Source of the DNA: Facklamia miroungae
GTDB taxonomy: Bacteria; Bacillota; Bacilli; Lactobacillales; Aerococcaceae
Assembly (NCBI RefSeq): GCF_012396555.1
Contig: NZ_JAAXPS010000009.1
Span: 1 to 64,000, forward strand
Direction: 5' to 3'
Length of the DNA stretch: 64,000 bases
In this document: piece by piece, positions 7,833 to 16,927 of the stretch
Numbering within the stretch: position 1 is the stretch's first letter
Layout of the letters: each line of letters opens with the position of its first letter
The notes under the pieces: generated by a model
Databases searched by the model: none
What the model was told of the DNA's origin: nothing
The model's input: the letters and a program-made list of their open reading frames with translations, nothing else
Translations under genes and position numbers: made by a program

Positions 7833-9785
7833 ATGAGAGAAAGACAAAAATTATTATTGCGGGATTTATTACAAACGACTGTCCCGTTAAACACACAAGA
7901 AATGGCAGAAAAATTTGCCTGCTCAGAACGAACCATCCGCAATGATTTAAAAGTGCTTGAAAAATGGTTAAGGGCAAACAGTCAAGCAGAGGTTGTTCTA
8001 AAAAGACAGCCAGGTGTGGGGACTTATCTCGAAGCGGATCAAGCAGTGAAGGAACGTTTATTAGGTATTTTCGAAGACTATCAAACTGAATTTGAGTGGC
8101 AAAGTGAAAACCGTCAAAATAAAATCCTTTTTCAACTCTTAATGAACCAACAAGTCGTAACGATCGATGAGTTGTCAGAACAATTGTATGAATCCAAAAA
8201 TACCATTCGACACGATTTAAAAACGATGCAACGCGCGATTCAACCTCAACAATTAGACTTAAGCATTGAACCGCGTATTGGCATTCAAATTACAGGCGAT
8301 GAGCGAAACAAGCGTAAAGTATTGGCTCAACTAGTAAAGAAGTATACAAAAAACCAAGATAAAGAAGTCTATCTAGCGGAATTCTTTCAAAAAAGTGATC
8401 TACCTAAAATTAAAGAGTCCATTGCAAGCGTAGACGCTGCTTTATTGGACCAAGAAGCAAGTAACACACTAAATAACATTATCATTCATTTGCTCTTTAT
8501 GGTCGAACGAATTAAAAAGCATGCCACACTCGAATTGACAGCTACAGAAAAGAAGTTAATTGCAGGTACAGAGGCTTATGCAAAAAGTGAACAAATTGCC
8601 GCAGAGCTTAGTAACAAATTATCAATTGCTTTTCCCAAAGATGAGATTGGTTATTTAGCCCTCCATATTGCAAGTTTACAAATGAATCAATACAGTGGAG
8701 CGAAGGATTCTCGAAATAAAATTATTCAACCCGTAGAAAAGATTATTGATTTGTTGATTAAAAATGTCAGCGAGATTCTAGCTGTCGATTTATCAAAAGA
8801 TCTTTATCTTAGGAAAAACCTTCGCTTACACTTGGAAGCAGCCATCGTACGGGTGATTAGTAATTTTCATATTCAAAATCCTTTGTTAAAAGAAATCAAA
8901 TATACCTATGCCTATTTATTTTTGATCATCCAATTTATCTTAGAAGATTATGCGGAAACGAATGATATCATTTTTCCTGAAGAAGAAATTGCTTATTTAA
9001 CCATTCATTTTAAGGCAGCACTGGAACGATTGAATGAACACAAACAAGAATATCAAACAATTATTACTTGTGATTATGGGATAGGGGTTTCATCGTTATT
9101 AAAAGCAAAAATTAATCGGAGCTTCCCTGACCTGAAGATAGTAGCTTTACTCAGTGAAGAAGAGTTAAAAGACTATCCTTTAAAAGAAGCAATTGATTTA
9201 GTTATATCAACCAAAGAAATTAAAGATTTAAACCTTCCCCAAGTGGTAGTATCACCCATGATGGAAACGAAAGACATGAAAAAACTTCAATCCTTTGTCC
9301 AGCAAAAAGAAACCAAGCAACAGACTGCATTATTTGATTTGCATGATTATACCAACACTTTTTTAATTGAACCGCAATTAGAGGTTTCAACCAAGGAAGC
9401 CTGCCTATCCTTTATGTGTGAACAAATGGAAAAGAAAGGGTATATCAGTCCTCATTATAAAAATTCGGTCTTTGACCGAGAAGAAAGTTCGAGTACCCTG
9501 ATTGCACCACTGGTCGCAATCCCTCACGGTAATGTGAAACATGTTTTAAAGAGTGGTATTTTTATTGTCACTTTAAAAGAACCGCTTGAATGGGGGAAAG
9601 GTAAGGCCCAGTTGATCTTACTCTTAGCGCTTCATAAAAAGGATCTTGGCCTTGTCCAAACAAAGGGAATTTTCACCGTTTTACATGAACTAACTGAACA
9701 ACCGAAAAGGTTAACGCAATTATTAGAGAAAAAGACACAACTCGAAATTATGAAAGCGTTAAGTACAACAAAAGAAAGTCTGTAA
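7833..9785 (+). CDS. manR: Mannose operon activator, PRD-domain regulator (ManR-like)
   Basis: A 650-residue transcription activator controlled by PTS phosphorylation. Order: N-terminal helix-turn-helix (MAEKFACSERTIRNDLK), a second HTH, two PRD domains, a IIB(Gat)-like domain (Cys413 in TCDYGIGVSS) and a IIA domain (His565 in VAIPHGN). The layout and size match B. subtilis ManR (648 aa). I choose the ATG at 7833, with GGAG eight bases upstream; an in-frame TTG at 7800 lies inside the preceding hairpin and lacks a ribosome site. It probably senses mannose flux through ManP and activates this operon. manA follows after 15 bases. Confidence 0.85.
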   Translation: MRERQKLLLRDLLQTTVPLNTQEMAEKFACSERTIRNDLKVLEKWLRANSQAEVVLKRQPGVGTYLEADQAVKERLLGIFEDYQTEFEWQSENRQNKILFQLLMNQQVVTIDELSEQLYESKNTIRHDLKTMQRAIQPQQLDLSIEPRIGIQITGDERNKRKVLAQLVKKYTKNQDKEVYLAEFFQKSDLPKIKESIASVDAALLDQEASNTLNNIIIHLLFMVERIKKHATLELTATEKKLIAGTEAYAKSEQIAAELSNKLSIAFPKDEIGYLALHIASLQMNQYSGAKDSRNKIIQPVEKIIDLLIKNVSEILAVDLSKDLYLRKNLRLHLEAAIVRVISNFHIQNPLLKEIKYTYAYLFLIIQFILEDYAETNDIIFPEEEIAYLTIHFKAALERLNEHKQEYQTIITCDYGIGVSSLLKAKINRSFPDLKIVALLSEEELKDYPLKEAIDLVISTKEIKDLNLPQVVVSPMMETKDMKKLQSFVQQKETKQQTALFDLHDYTNTFLIEPQLEVSTKEACLSFMCEQMEKKGYISPHYKNSVFDREESSSTLIAPLVAIPHGNVKHVLKSGIFIVTLKEPLEWGKGKAQLILLLALHKKDLGLVQTKGIFTVLHELTEQPKRLTQLLEKKTQLEIMKALSTTKESL

Positions 9786-9800
9786 AGGAGCAAAAGACAC

Positions 9801-10763
9801 ATGACAATCAACCAATTAAGACCTTCCTATAAAGATTATTTATGGGGTGGACAAAAATTAAAAGAAAATTATGGTAAGAAGACGGATTTAAATCCCTTAG
9901 CAGAAAGTTGGGAAGTATCGACACATCCGGATGGTCCTAGTTATATTTTAGGCGGACCACATGACGGGCTTACGCTTAAAGCTTATCTTGAAGAGAAAAA
10001 CCAAGCACCGCTTGGCACTAAGGGTCAAACTTTTGACCGATTTCCTGTATTAGTCAAGTTTATTGATGCCCTAGGCGAATTATCGATTCAAGTTCACCCG
10101 AATGATGAGTATGGCTTCAAACATGAAAATGAATATGGCAAAACCGAAATGTGGTACATCTTAGAAGCCGAACCAGGGGCCAAAGTGTATTACGGAACGA
10201 AAGAGCCAATCAGTAAAGAAGCCTTTAAACAATCGATTGAAGACCAGACGGTCTTAGATAAATTAAACCACGTAGCAGTCAAAAAAGGCGACGTAATTTT
10301 TGTCGAGGCTGGAACCATTCATGCCATCGGTAAAGGTATTGTCTTATGTGAAGTACAGCAAAACTCAAATACCACCTATCGCGTGTATGACTATCACCGA
10401 AAAGATGCAGAGGGTAATCTAAGAGATTTGCATATTGATAAAGCTTTAGATGTAGCAACCCTAACTCCGTTAAATACTGATTTTGAACCTGCAGAAGTAG
10501 CAAAAACATATGAAAACCATACCAAGCAACTCTTAGCTTCTTCATCTTACTTTAACGTTCAAAAAGTAGAAGTAGGCGGAAGCTTTACTCAATCGATCTC
10601 AAAAGAAAGTTTTAAATCGATTACGGTAATTGAGGGATCGATTACATTCGAGGATAACAATCATTCACTGACATTGAATAAAGGCGAGTCTGCTTTCATT
10701 GATGCAGGAAGTCAACATATTAAAACAGATGGACCAGGAACTTACTTATCGGTATCTGTATAA
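9801..10763 (+). CDS. manA: Mannose-6-phosphate isomerase, class I
   Basis: A 320-residue cytoplasmic zinc enzyme interconverting mannose-6-phosphate and fructose-6-phosphate, the step that feeds PTS-imported mannose into glycolysis. The zinc-binding signature QVHPND lies around residues 97-102 (His99), followed by EMWYIL and the later GTIHAIGKG (His174). Length fits the short Firmicutes ManA (about 315 aa). Ribosome site AAAGGAG. It is the third gene of the mannose operon and is followed by a terminator. Confidence 0.93.
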   Translation: MTINQLRPSYKDYLWGGQKLKENYGKKTDLNPLAESWEVSTHPDGPSYILGGPHDGLTLKAYLEEKNQAPLGTKGQTFDRFPVLVKFIDALGELSIQVHPNDEYGFKHENEYGKTEMWYILEAEPGAKVYYGTKEPISKEAFKQSIEDQTVLDKLNHVAVKKGDVIFVEAGTIHAIGKGIVLCEVQQNSNTTYRVYDYHRKDAEGNLRDLHIDKALDVATLTPLNTDFEPAEVAKTYENHTKQLLASSSYFNVQKVEVGGSFTQSISKESFKSITVIEGSITFEDNNHSLTLNKGESAFIDAGSQHIKTDGPGTYLSVSV

Positions 10764-10802
10764 AAAAAGTACCTACTGTCTATTCAGGCGGTAGGTCTTT
10801 TA
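10764..10802 (+). terminator. Rho-independent terminator after manA
   Basis: ACCTAC (10771-10776) pairs with GTAGGT (10791-10796), with A-run before and CTTTT after, directly behind the manA stop codon. Confidence 0.75.
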
Positions 10803-10943
10803 ATGTGTGCGCTAACAATAAGGGCAAGAAAGTCCAAATTTAAAATTACACAAAGAATAATAATCAGTGATAGAGTCTGAGGAAGAAAGCAATTTTCGGC
10901 ACAGCTTGTATGTTAAACTAATAAAAAATGTGAGGAGCTTATT

Positions 10944-11423
10944 ATGAATAAAACAATTGAAGAATGGGTAAGGACATTAGATATGAAAGAACATCCTGAG
11001 GGTGGATATTTTAGTGAAGTTGAAAGATCACAAGACAAACTAAAAATTGATGGAAAAGAACGCTCTCTGTTCACGAGTATTTATTTTCTATTGGAAAAAG
11101 AAAACCCCTCACATTTTCATCGTTTAACTGCTGATGAAATATGGTACTATCATTATGGACAGCCATTAACCGTTCATATGATTTCACCAGAGGGTGTTTA
11201 TACCAAAGCTATTTTAGGACTGGATGTTACAAGCAGTCAAGTGCTACAATATCGTGTTCCTAAAGGTACAATCTTTGGTTCAACTGTTAAAGAGGGTTTT
11301 TCACTTGTATCGTGTATGGTTTCACCCGGGTTTGAGTATGAGGATTTTGAATTGTTTAGTTACCATGAACTTATCGAACAATACCCAGAGTATGAAGAAA
11401 TTATCAAAGTATTGAGCAAATAA
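10944..11423 (+). CDS. Cupin protein, DUF985 family
   Basis: A 159-residue soluble protein of the DUF985 (Cupin_5) family. The opening LDMKEHPEGGYFSEVERS and the central HRLTADEIWYYHYGQPL are typical of it, and the length is usual. Members are small beta-barrels with conserved histidine and glutamate residues; no firm biochemical role is known to me. A ribosome site (GTGAGGAG) precedes the ATG. The gene has its own terminator and is separated from manA by 180 bases, so it is probably independent of the mannose operon. Confidence 0.8.
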   Translation: MNKTIEEWVRTLDMKEHPEGGYFSEVERSQDKLKIDGKERSLFTSIYFLLEKENPSHFHRLTADEIWYYHYGQPLTVHMISPEGVYTKAILGLDVTSSQVLQYRVPKGTIFGSTVKEGFSLVSCMVSPGFEYEDFELFSYHELIEQYPEYEEIIKVLSK

Positions 11424-11425
11424 TG

Positions 11426-11461
11426 AAGGGGGGAGAAACTTAGCGTTTCTTCCCTTTTTTT
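11426..11461 (+). terminator. Rho-independent terminator
   Basis: GGGGAGAAAC pairs with GTTTCTTCCC (loop TTAG), followed by TTTTTTT, right after the cupin gene. Confidence 0.85.
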
Positions 11462-11829
11462 AATCCCCTTTTTTATTTGAATAAGCTTTTTTAAATAAAA
11501 AATTGGGCTTTCTATCTTTTAAGTACTTTCAAAAATTAGAGTTACATAACGGATTCTTGGTATCATTTCACGGGTGTTAGTTTTATGTATAGAATAAATT
11601 TCGTATAGTTATCTTTAAGAAAAGCTGAAAGGAGTTCGTATTTTATTACAGGCTCTTTCTTAGATAAAAACAACTTACAAGAAATGCTGATATAATGAAG
11701 AGTTATACTATATTTTAATAAGTATAGGTACTTGTTACTCAAAGTAACACTAAAGTTCTTGATAGTAGATTTATTGATGAGAATTTTTATGGTTGACTAT
11801 AACTATAAAAGATGAATAGGAGTGATAAT
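11462..11829. other. Intergenic region with a dyad upstream of the XRE gene
   Basis: No gene. TGTTACT (11733-11739) and AGTAACA (11743-11749) form a 17-base dyad about 80 bases before the broken XRE regulator gene, a possible operator. Confidence 0.35.
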
Positions 11830-12486
11830 ATGCAACTAGGCGATAAGATAAAAGAATTACGAAGAAAAAAAGAATACAGTCAAGAGGAATTGGCTGAAAA
11901 AATAAATGTTTCACGTTCAGCAGTAGCGAAGTGGGAAAGTAATAATGGCATACCGGATATTACAAATCTTAAAAAGCTTTCTGAACTTTTTGCAATGAGT
12001 GTGGATACATTAATAGACTATACAAACGAATTAGAAGATATTTCCCTTGATCAAAATAAATCAGAACTTGATTCCTCTTATATAGGTGGTTTCTATGATA
12101 TTGATTTAGCGGGTTGGAATGATGGTGTATTTAACGCTTATATTTAAAATGAAGATGAAAACTTTATTTTTTATTTGCTTAAAGACAAAAACATTAAAAC
12201 ACACGGTCTAATAGGCAAGAAATATATAGTGGATATTAGTCAAAGTTCAAAACAATTTGAGCTAGAAAAGGAAGATGTCTTTCAAAGGAGGTTAGAGGAT
12301 TTTTACAGAAAGCCAGTCTCAATTGAAGTCGCCATGAAACGTGGTTTATTAGGTTTTGTTGATTTTAGAAATGAGGATTTTCTTAAAACCTCTATCGAGT
12401 CATCTGATCAAAAGAAAGTCGTATTGGAATTTGGAAGAGAAATATTGTTATCTGACATTTGTAAAATTGAAGAACGATCAGATTAA
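11830..12486 (+). pseudogene. XRE-family regulator interrupted by an in-frame stop
   Basis: Two consecutive stretches in the same frame read as one protein split by a TAA at 12145-12147. The first (105 codons from the ATG at 11830, with AGGAG seven bases upstream) carries an XRE helix-turn-helix: YSQEELAEKINVSRSAVAKW. The second continues without a new ribosome site (ENFIFYLLKDKNIKTHGLIG and on to 12486). Intact relatives would be about 218 residues, a DNA-binding head and a small beta-rich domain. The head alone may still be made. Readthrough or sequencing error are the alternatives to a nonsense mutation. Confidence 0.7.
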
Positions 12487-12517
12487 ATAACAAGAGAGAA
12501 AATAGTTATAATTGAAC

Positions 12518-12551
12518 GAAGACGGTAGATTAAATAGCTATCGTCTTTTTT
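12518..12551 (+). terminator. Terminator of the GACGRTAG family (copy 1)
   Basis: GAAGACGGTAG (12518-12528) pairs with CTATCGTCTT (12538-12547), allowing G-U, then TTTT. The same stem sequence recurs at 17441, 21855 and 25076. Confidence 0.75.
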
Positions 12552-12887
12552 CATATAAAGATTAGTTCTAAAATTAACGAATTTGAAAGTTCGAAAATAG
12601 ATCATTGAATAAATGATCTAATCAGGTTATTAACTGATAAAAAATATACTTAATTTTCTGAAAACAGCTATTCGTTTGTAAATAACAAAAAGTTTTATTC
12701 TAATAATGTTGGATAATGATTGAACTAGAAATGAAAATTTTATCTTTATATTGGTAGAATAGTAAATTCTTATTGTATGTGAAAATAGAAGAAGTTTATT
12801 TAAATAGTGGCTATCATTTATATATTATTAGACGATTTTAGTGATTAATAATAGGTTTGAATGAAGCTTCAGTCAGAGCTTAAATAG
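12552..12887. other. Intergenic, no gene seen
   Basis: Very AT-rich with dense stops in all frames. Confidence 0.45.
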
Positions 12888-12889
12888 TT

Positions 12890-12918
12890 TTGAACAAAAG
12901 GTCCTAATAACCTATAAT
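12890..12918 (+). promoter_or_regulatory. Sigma-A promoter before an hsdM relic (copy 1)
   Basis: TTGAAC (12890-12895), a 17-base spacer, then TATAAT (12913-12918). About 42 of 46 bases around it are identical to the promoter at 19760-19788. Both lead into remnants of the same hsdM start. Confidence 0.6.
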
Positions 12919-13021
12919 GAATGGGAATACAAGTTACATTAACATTCAAATTGCTAATACTTAAACATTAAAGTAATTTTTTTTTAGCATTAAATGCCAT
13001 AAGGTTGCTTTTAAAGATTAA

Positions 13022-13089
13022 AATGAACGACTAATTAAAAAGAGGATAGTGAAAGATTGCTTGAGATGAGATTAGAAGTTGGTAATGGA
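13022..13089 (+). pseudogene. Eroded start of hsdM (type I DNA methyltransferase), copy 1
   Basis: Aligned by eye with 19895-19962, this stretch is clearly the same sequence: both contain AGATGAGATTARAAGTTGG-type DNA encoding the DEIKSW motif of the HsdM N-terminus. Here the frame is broken by four stops and the match ends near 13089. Only the promoter-to-start region remains, at the same distance behind a matching promoter. It is dead as a gene. Confidence 0.5.
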
Positions 13090-13198
13090 TAATAGTAAAG
13101 TAGTAATAGTTGTATCTCCGTCAGGGTTTGCACCTTTATTGCACAAAAACGAAAACGTAGTTTTTGATAAAAAAATAGAATTTTTAGGAGGATATTAT

Positions 13199-13282
13199 AT
13201 GGATCGAAGCTTTTGGTTTATTATGGTATGCGCAGCAATTTCAGTAGTTTGTGCAATAATTTCGTATAAGAAAGAGAAGTAA
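13199..13282 (+). CDS. Single-span membrane microprotein (27 aa)
   Basis: An ATG preceded by a perfect AGGAGG seven bases upstream opens a short frame. It encodes a hydrophobic helix (FWFIMVCAAISVVCAIISY) with an acidic front and a KKEK tail, the layout of a single-pass membrane peptide. The frame extends upstream to 13079, but that part has no ribosome site and reads like a relic. Size and topology resemble type I toxin peptides or small membrane regulators; no antitoxin RNA was identified. It sits among decayed restriction genes upstream of a TIR-like gene. Confidence 0.5.
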   Translation: MDRSFWFIMVCAAISVVCAIISYKKEK

Positions 13283-13317
13283 ATAAATTCCAGTTTGGAG
13301 GGAAAATATTTTTCCTT

Positions 13318-13355
13318 AATCGTGTGAAAATAACGGTCTAGAACGATTATTTTTT
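13318..13355 (+). terminator. Weak hairpin with T-run
   Basis: AATCGT (13318-13323) pairs with ACGATT (13343-13348), then ATTTTTT. GGGAAAA and TTTTTCC at 13300-13315 form a second short hairpin just upstream. Together they could end the microprotein transcript. Confidence 0.45.
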
Positions 13356-13372
13356 CAACATAATTTACTCGT

Positions 13373-13441
13373 GTCATAATTATGACAACGGAAAATAATA
13401 ACGATGTTGAATGGGTTTTAGGTCTTCTATTAAAAAAATAA
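13373..13441 (+). repeat. GTCATAATTATGAC/MTTEN element, copy 1
   Basis: The perfect palindrome GTCATAATTATGAC (13373-13386) is followed by ACGGAAAA. The ATG inside the palindrome opens a short frame, MTTENNNDVEWVLGLLLKK then stop (13382-13441). Copies at 16807 and 20519 share the palindrome, the MTTEN start and the W at residue 11. There is no ribosome site. It could be a dispersed intergenic repeat or the conserved beginning of an eroded gene family. Confidence 0.55.
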
Positions 13442-13737
13442 TGATTGATAAGCTTTTTGACTATTTTTAAAGGTGATTTATTTAAAAGAAAAGTTAGTGA
13501 AATAAAATAGTGCTATCATTTATGTCATGGCAAATATATCGTATTTATATTTTAAAGATGTACAATAATTAAACGATAACTAGAAAAGAGATTAGAAGAA
13601 ATCAATATAATTTCTTCTAATATTTGTGATTTGATTTTTCTTTTTGTAGATGTAGAGATTTGTCCTAAAAGCAACTCAAGTATAGTGATATTTTAATATG
13701 TTACTATTTTAGTGAGTAAAATAGTAAGGAGGTAAGT

Positions 13738-15465
13738 ATGTTCAGTAATAAAGTATTTTATTCGTGGCAGTCTGAATTGCCACCAAATAAAAACAGAAAT
13801 TTTATTGAAGAAGTTTTGAAAAGAGCAATTAAAAATTTAAATAAAGAGATAGAGATTCAAACTTCACTTGATAAGGATACTTTAGGTGAGCTAGGTAGTC
13901 CAGATATTATTAATACTATTTTGAATAAAATAAAAGAATGCTCATTTATGGTTGCAGATATATCTTTAACAGATGGAGATTCACCAAATGCAAATGTAAT
14001 TTTTGAACTGGGGTACGGAGTTTCAGAACTAGGTTGGGAGAGGGTAATATGTCTTTTCAATACTAAGTATGGAAGGATAGAGGATTTACCATTTAATTTA
14101 AGAGGAAAGCGTATAACGGTTTATAATTCAGATGCACCTAATGACAAGAATAGATTAATAAAAATTATAGAAAAAACGATTAGTGACCTAATACCTTCTT
14201 TTGATGGCTTGAAAGTTGAAAGAGTTTTAGATAAACAAAAACTTGATAAACTTTTAGTAAACGTTATAAAATATTTTGAAAATATATATGGAAGTTTTGA
14301 AAAACTAAACTCAATATCGGATGTGGAGTTAAAAAAGATAATTGAAGGTAAAAGTATAGTTGGTTTCTATTTATTTAAAAATTTTGACATCATCATATCA
14401 GAACTAGAGAAATTATTAAAAAGTGAAAGTAAATTTTATTCTAAAAGAGAAGTAAAGAATTTAATAGCAAGTTTATTAGTTTATTTAAAAGAATTCAATT
14501 ATTATATCAATAATAGGAATAATCCCGATTTATTTATAGATACGTATAAGACTAATAAAAAACTTAAGGTTATAAATAGTAAAGATTTAAACAATAATAA
14601 CAAAGATGGGTATTTATTAATAAATAAGTTAGATGTAGACAAGGGACAAGTTCAAGATTTTGGTGAGATTAGGAATTTAATACTTGTAAAGAAAGCAACT
14701 AATTATTTTATTATTTCTTATGAAAAATTGAGTAAATATGTCGATTTAAGTTCTAAAATACTACTATTAATAGTTAATTATTTCAACGAATATATGGTAG
14801 ATTTAGATCTATTTAACGATTTTAAAATTCAAAGGATTGATGATCTTAATAGACAGTTACAATCTTATAAAGACATAGACCTAACAAATGAGAGTATTGA
14901 AAAATTAGAATCGATAAACTTAGATCAATTATTATATTTTCCTTATGAAGAAGTAATTTTAACAAATATTATTTTTCACTTAAAGAAAGTTGGTTATCTT
15001 TTTAATAAAGACGAGTATATTAATGAGGTAATAGGAAATTTTTATGAATATCAGTTTAATATAAATACTAGAGTAATTGAGAGAATAGATAAGAGTCTTA
15101 TAAGTGAAAAAGAATATTATAGGTTAAAAAAAGAACCAGATCTTTATAATGTAAAACAAGTAATACTGCCTAATAAGATTCTTAGTAAAAATAGATTAAT
15201 ATTTGATGAAGAATTGATTAATCAAAGCGACGAATTTAAAAATATTGCTGATAAGCTACAATTTAATTTACTTCAGTTAACTCCACAATTAATTAAAGAG
15301 ACAATAAAAATGTCATTTAAACCTAATTTTTATTTAGATAGAAATAATATCATGAAAAAATTTTACTCGAATATGAAGTCAATTGAACAAGATGTAAAGT
15401 TATTTTTATATTCTATAAATCAAGAATCTGATACAATAGATTTTGAGAAAAATAAATATGTGTAA
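13738..15465 (+). CDS. TIR-like domain protein, candidate antiphage effector
   Basis: A 575-residue protein whose first 130 residues resemble a bacterial TIR-like nucleotide-binding domain: FYSWQS at 7-12, SLDKDTLGELGSPDI at 43-57, VADIS at 72-76, NANVIFELGYG at 84-94 (Glu90 a candidate catalytic residue), and DLPFNLRGKRITVY at 116-129. TIR domains in bacterial defence commonly cleave NAD. The remaining 440 residues are lysine- and asparagine-rich and not recognised. The gene is far more AT-rich than the sugar operons and lies among hsdM relics, which suggests transfer. It has a perfect AAGGAGGT site and no partner gene nearby. Confidence 0.6.
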   Translation: MFSNKVFYSWQSELPPNKNRNFIEEVLKRAIKNLNKEIEIQTSLDKDTLGELGSPDIINTILNKIKECSFMVADISLTDGDSPNANVIFELGYGVSELGWERVICLFNTKYGRIEDLPFNLRGKRITVYNSDAPNDKNRLIKIIEKTISDLIPSFDGLKVERVLDKQKLDKLLVNVIKYFENIYGSFEKLNSISDVELKKIIEGKSIVGFYLFKNFDIIISELEKLLKSESKFYSKREVKNLIASLLVYLKEFNYYINNRNNPDLFIDTYKTNKKLKVINSKDLNNNNKDGYLLINKLDVDKGQVQDFGEIRNLILVKKATNYFIISYEKLSKYVDLSSKILLLIVNYFNEYMVDLDLFNDFKIQRIDDLNRQLQSYKDIDLTNESIEKLESINLDQLLYFPYEEVILTNIIFHLKKVGYLFNKDEYINEVIGNFYEYQFNINTRVIERIDKSLISEKEYYRLKKEPDLYNVKQVILPNKILSKNRLIFDEELINQSDEFKNIADKLQFNLLQLTPQLIKETIKMSFKPNFYLDRNNIMKKFYSNMKSIEQDVKLFLYSINQESDTIDFEKNKYV

Positions 15466-15791
15466 TGCATTTAATAGTGATAATGATACTTAGTAACGAT
15501 AAAATTAGCTCTTTCAATCTTTCTTAAAAGAAAGCAAATTAATTGTTAATAAGAAAAAATTAAGATAAAAATGGATATCAAAGGAGATACAAATATTCTA
15601 ACATGGTAACTGAATTAAAAATTTCTGGAGAATTTATATAACGGAATTCAAGAAATAAATTGATTAAGAGTCTTTTCAAATATGAGCCAACATTTTATGT
15701 GTTATGAACTTTATCAGTTGGAATTAAACGATTGCAGAAGATAGCTTATATTTTGTGTTCAATAGATTTTTTTAGATAAAAATAAATTTGA
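15466..15791. other. Intergenic, eroded
   Basis: No intact gene. A 12-codon frame from the ATG near 15603 behind AAAGGAG suggests another eroded start. Confidence 0.35.
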
Positions 15792-16004
15792 AAAAGTTTA
15801 ATTACACATAGTAACACAAGTCTTCGTGAAAAAATAATTATTATTTTACAAGGAAAAGGAGAACATGTTACGTTTAGTAATCGTGAGAATGAATTTCTAT
15901 CACTCTTAACTAGTTTCTACAATTCAGCTATATATTTAAGATTTAACATAAAAATTAGTTGGATAAGGAGTTTATCTTTTAAGGTAATACATAATCAAGT
16001 ATTT
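15792..16004 (+). pseudogene. Coding relic without start (71 codons)
   Basis: A frame open between stops at 15789 and 16005 encodes a protein-like sequence including REKIIIILQGKGEHVTFSNR and later NEFLSLLTSFYNSAIY. No start codon has a ribosome site. The family is unknown. It may belong with the relic that follows, since both look like one decayed operon behind the TIR-like gene. Confidence 0.3.
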
Positions 16005-16143
16005 TGATGAAGAATATTTTGAAGTTCTGTTTTCTAGTAAGCGAATTTAAGTTACTGAGAAAGTGAAAGAATAATTTGGCTGTATAGTTGATAGTCTTTA
16101 CAAAAGTATTATGTTTAAATAAATAAATAAAGGAGCGATATTA

Positions 16144-16705
16144 ATAAAATATTTACATATGAGCTTAGAGTTGATTCTAAAGCGAGTAAAAATTTTGAGG
16201 TTATTATCCTAAAACATCACTCAGGCAAACACTAATGAATGAAACTTTGCTTTAAAAGAGCTCTTAATTTTTAAGATGTTATAAAGTTAGTAGTGAATTT
16301 TTTAAGTATATTGATGGAATAGAGCCATTAGAGTTTGATCCACCTATGGTATTGGAGTATTTACAGAAACTAATCAAAGGAAATATTTCTAAGAACTTAA
16401 TAGATGATGCAGAACATATGTATGGAGACCACGGATATTCAAGAGTTAGATTTGAGTTAGTAAATCCATTTACAAATATAACTGTTGTAATTGATTATTC
16501 ATTTGTAGAGCAATGTTGGGCGATTTTTCACAGAATAAAAAAGAGGAACTAAAATTAGAAGATTTAAAATCTAAAAGAACAGAAGGATTACATAGAAGAA
16601 AGGTTAGTTACTATTATAAATGAAGTAGAAATTTATCAGAGTATAAATTATAAAGAATTTTTTATTAATAGAATAGAAGAATCAGCTGAAGAAAATATTA
16701 AGTAA
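16144..16705 (+). pseudogene. Frameshifted unknown gene
   Basis: Three consecutive open pieces in different frames look like one gene. Piece 1 (about 16144-16236) reads KIFTYELRVDSKASKNFEVI; AGGAG at 16131-16135 stands eight bases before ATAAA, where loss of one G from ATGAAA would explain the missing start. Piece 2 (16268-16552) contains EPLEFDPPMVLEYLQKLIKG and ends FHRIKKRN; its only ATG (16346) lacks a ribosome site. Piece 3 (about 16580-16705) reads KEQKDYIEERLVTIINEVE and ends EESAEENIK. Product unknown, probably soluble, about 180 residues when intact. Confidence 0.45.
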
Positions 16706-16806
16706 TTGATAATTGATAGAAGTTGTGATTATTAGCAACAATAAATAAAGAAATGGTATTTAGTGAAAGGCAAATTTTTTTTATTTTTTAAGCGACTCGA
16801 TCTCAT

Positions 16807-16875
16807 GTCATAATTATGACAACGGAAAACAGTTACGAGAGTGAATGGATTTCAAGTATTTTAATAAAAAAATAA
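16807..16875 (+). repeat. GTCATAATTATGAC/MTTEN element, copy 2
   Basis: Palindrome at 16807-16820; the internal ATG opens MTTENSYESEWISSILIKK then stop (16816-16875). It has the same length and stop position as copy 1, with 12 of 19 residues identical and several conservative changes. Confidence 0.55.
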
Positions 16876-16927
16876 AATATAGATTGTTTTCTTTTTAGAG
16901 TGAGTATTGAATAAGTCTGCTCTATAA

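Noticed and set aside
13373-13386. dif/Xer recombination site
   Set aside because: The CATAAT and ATTATG arms abut directly, with no six-base central region, and outer arm bases do not match.
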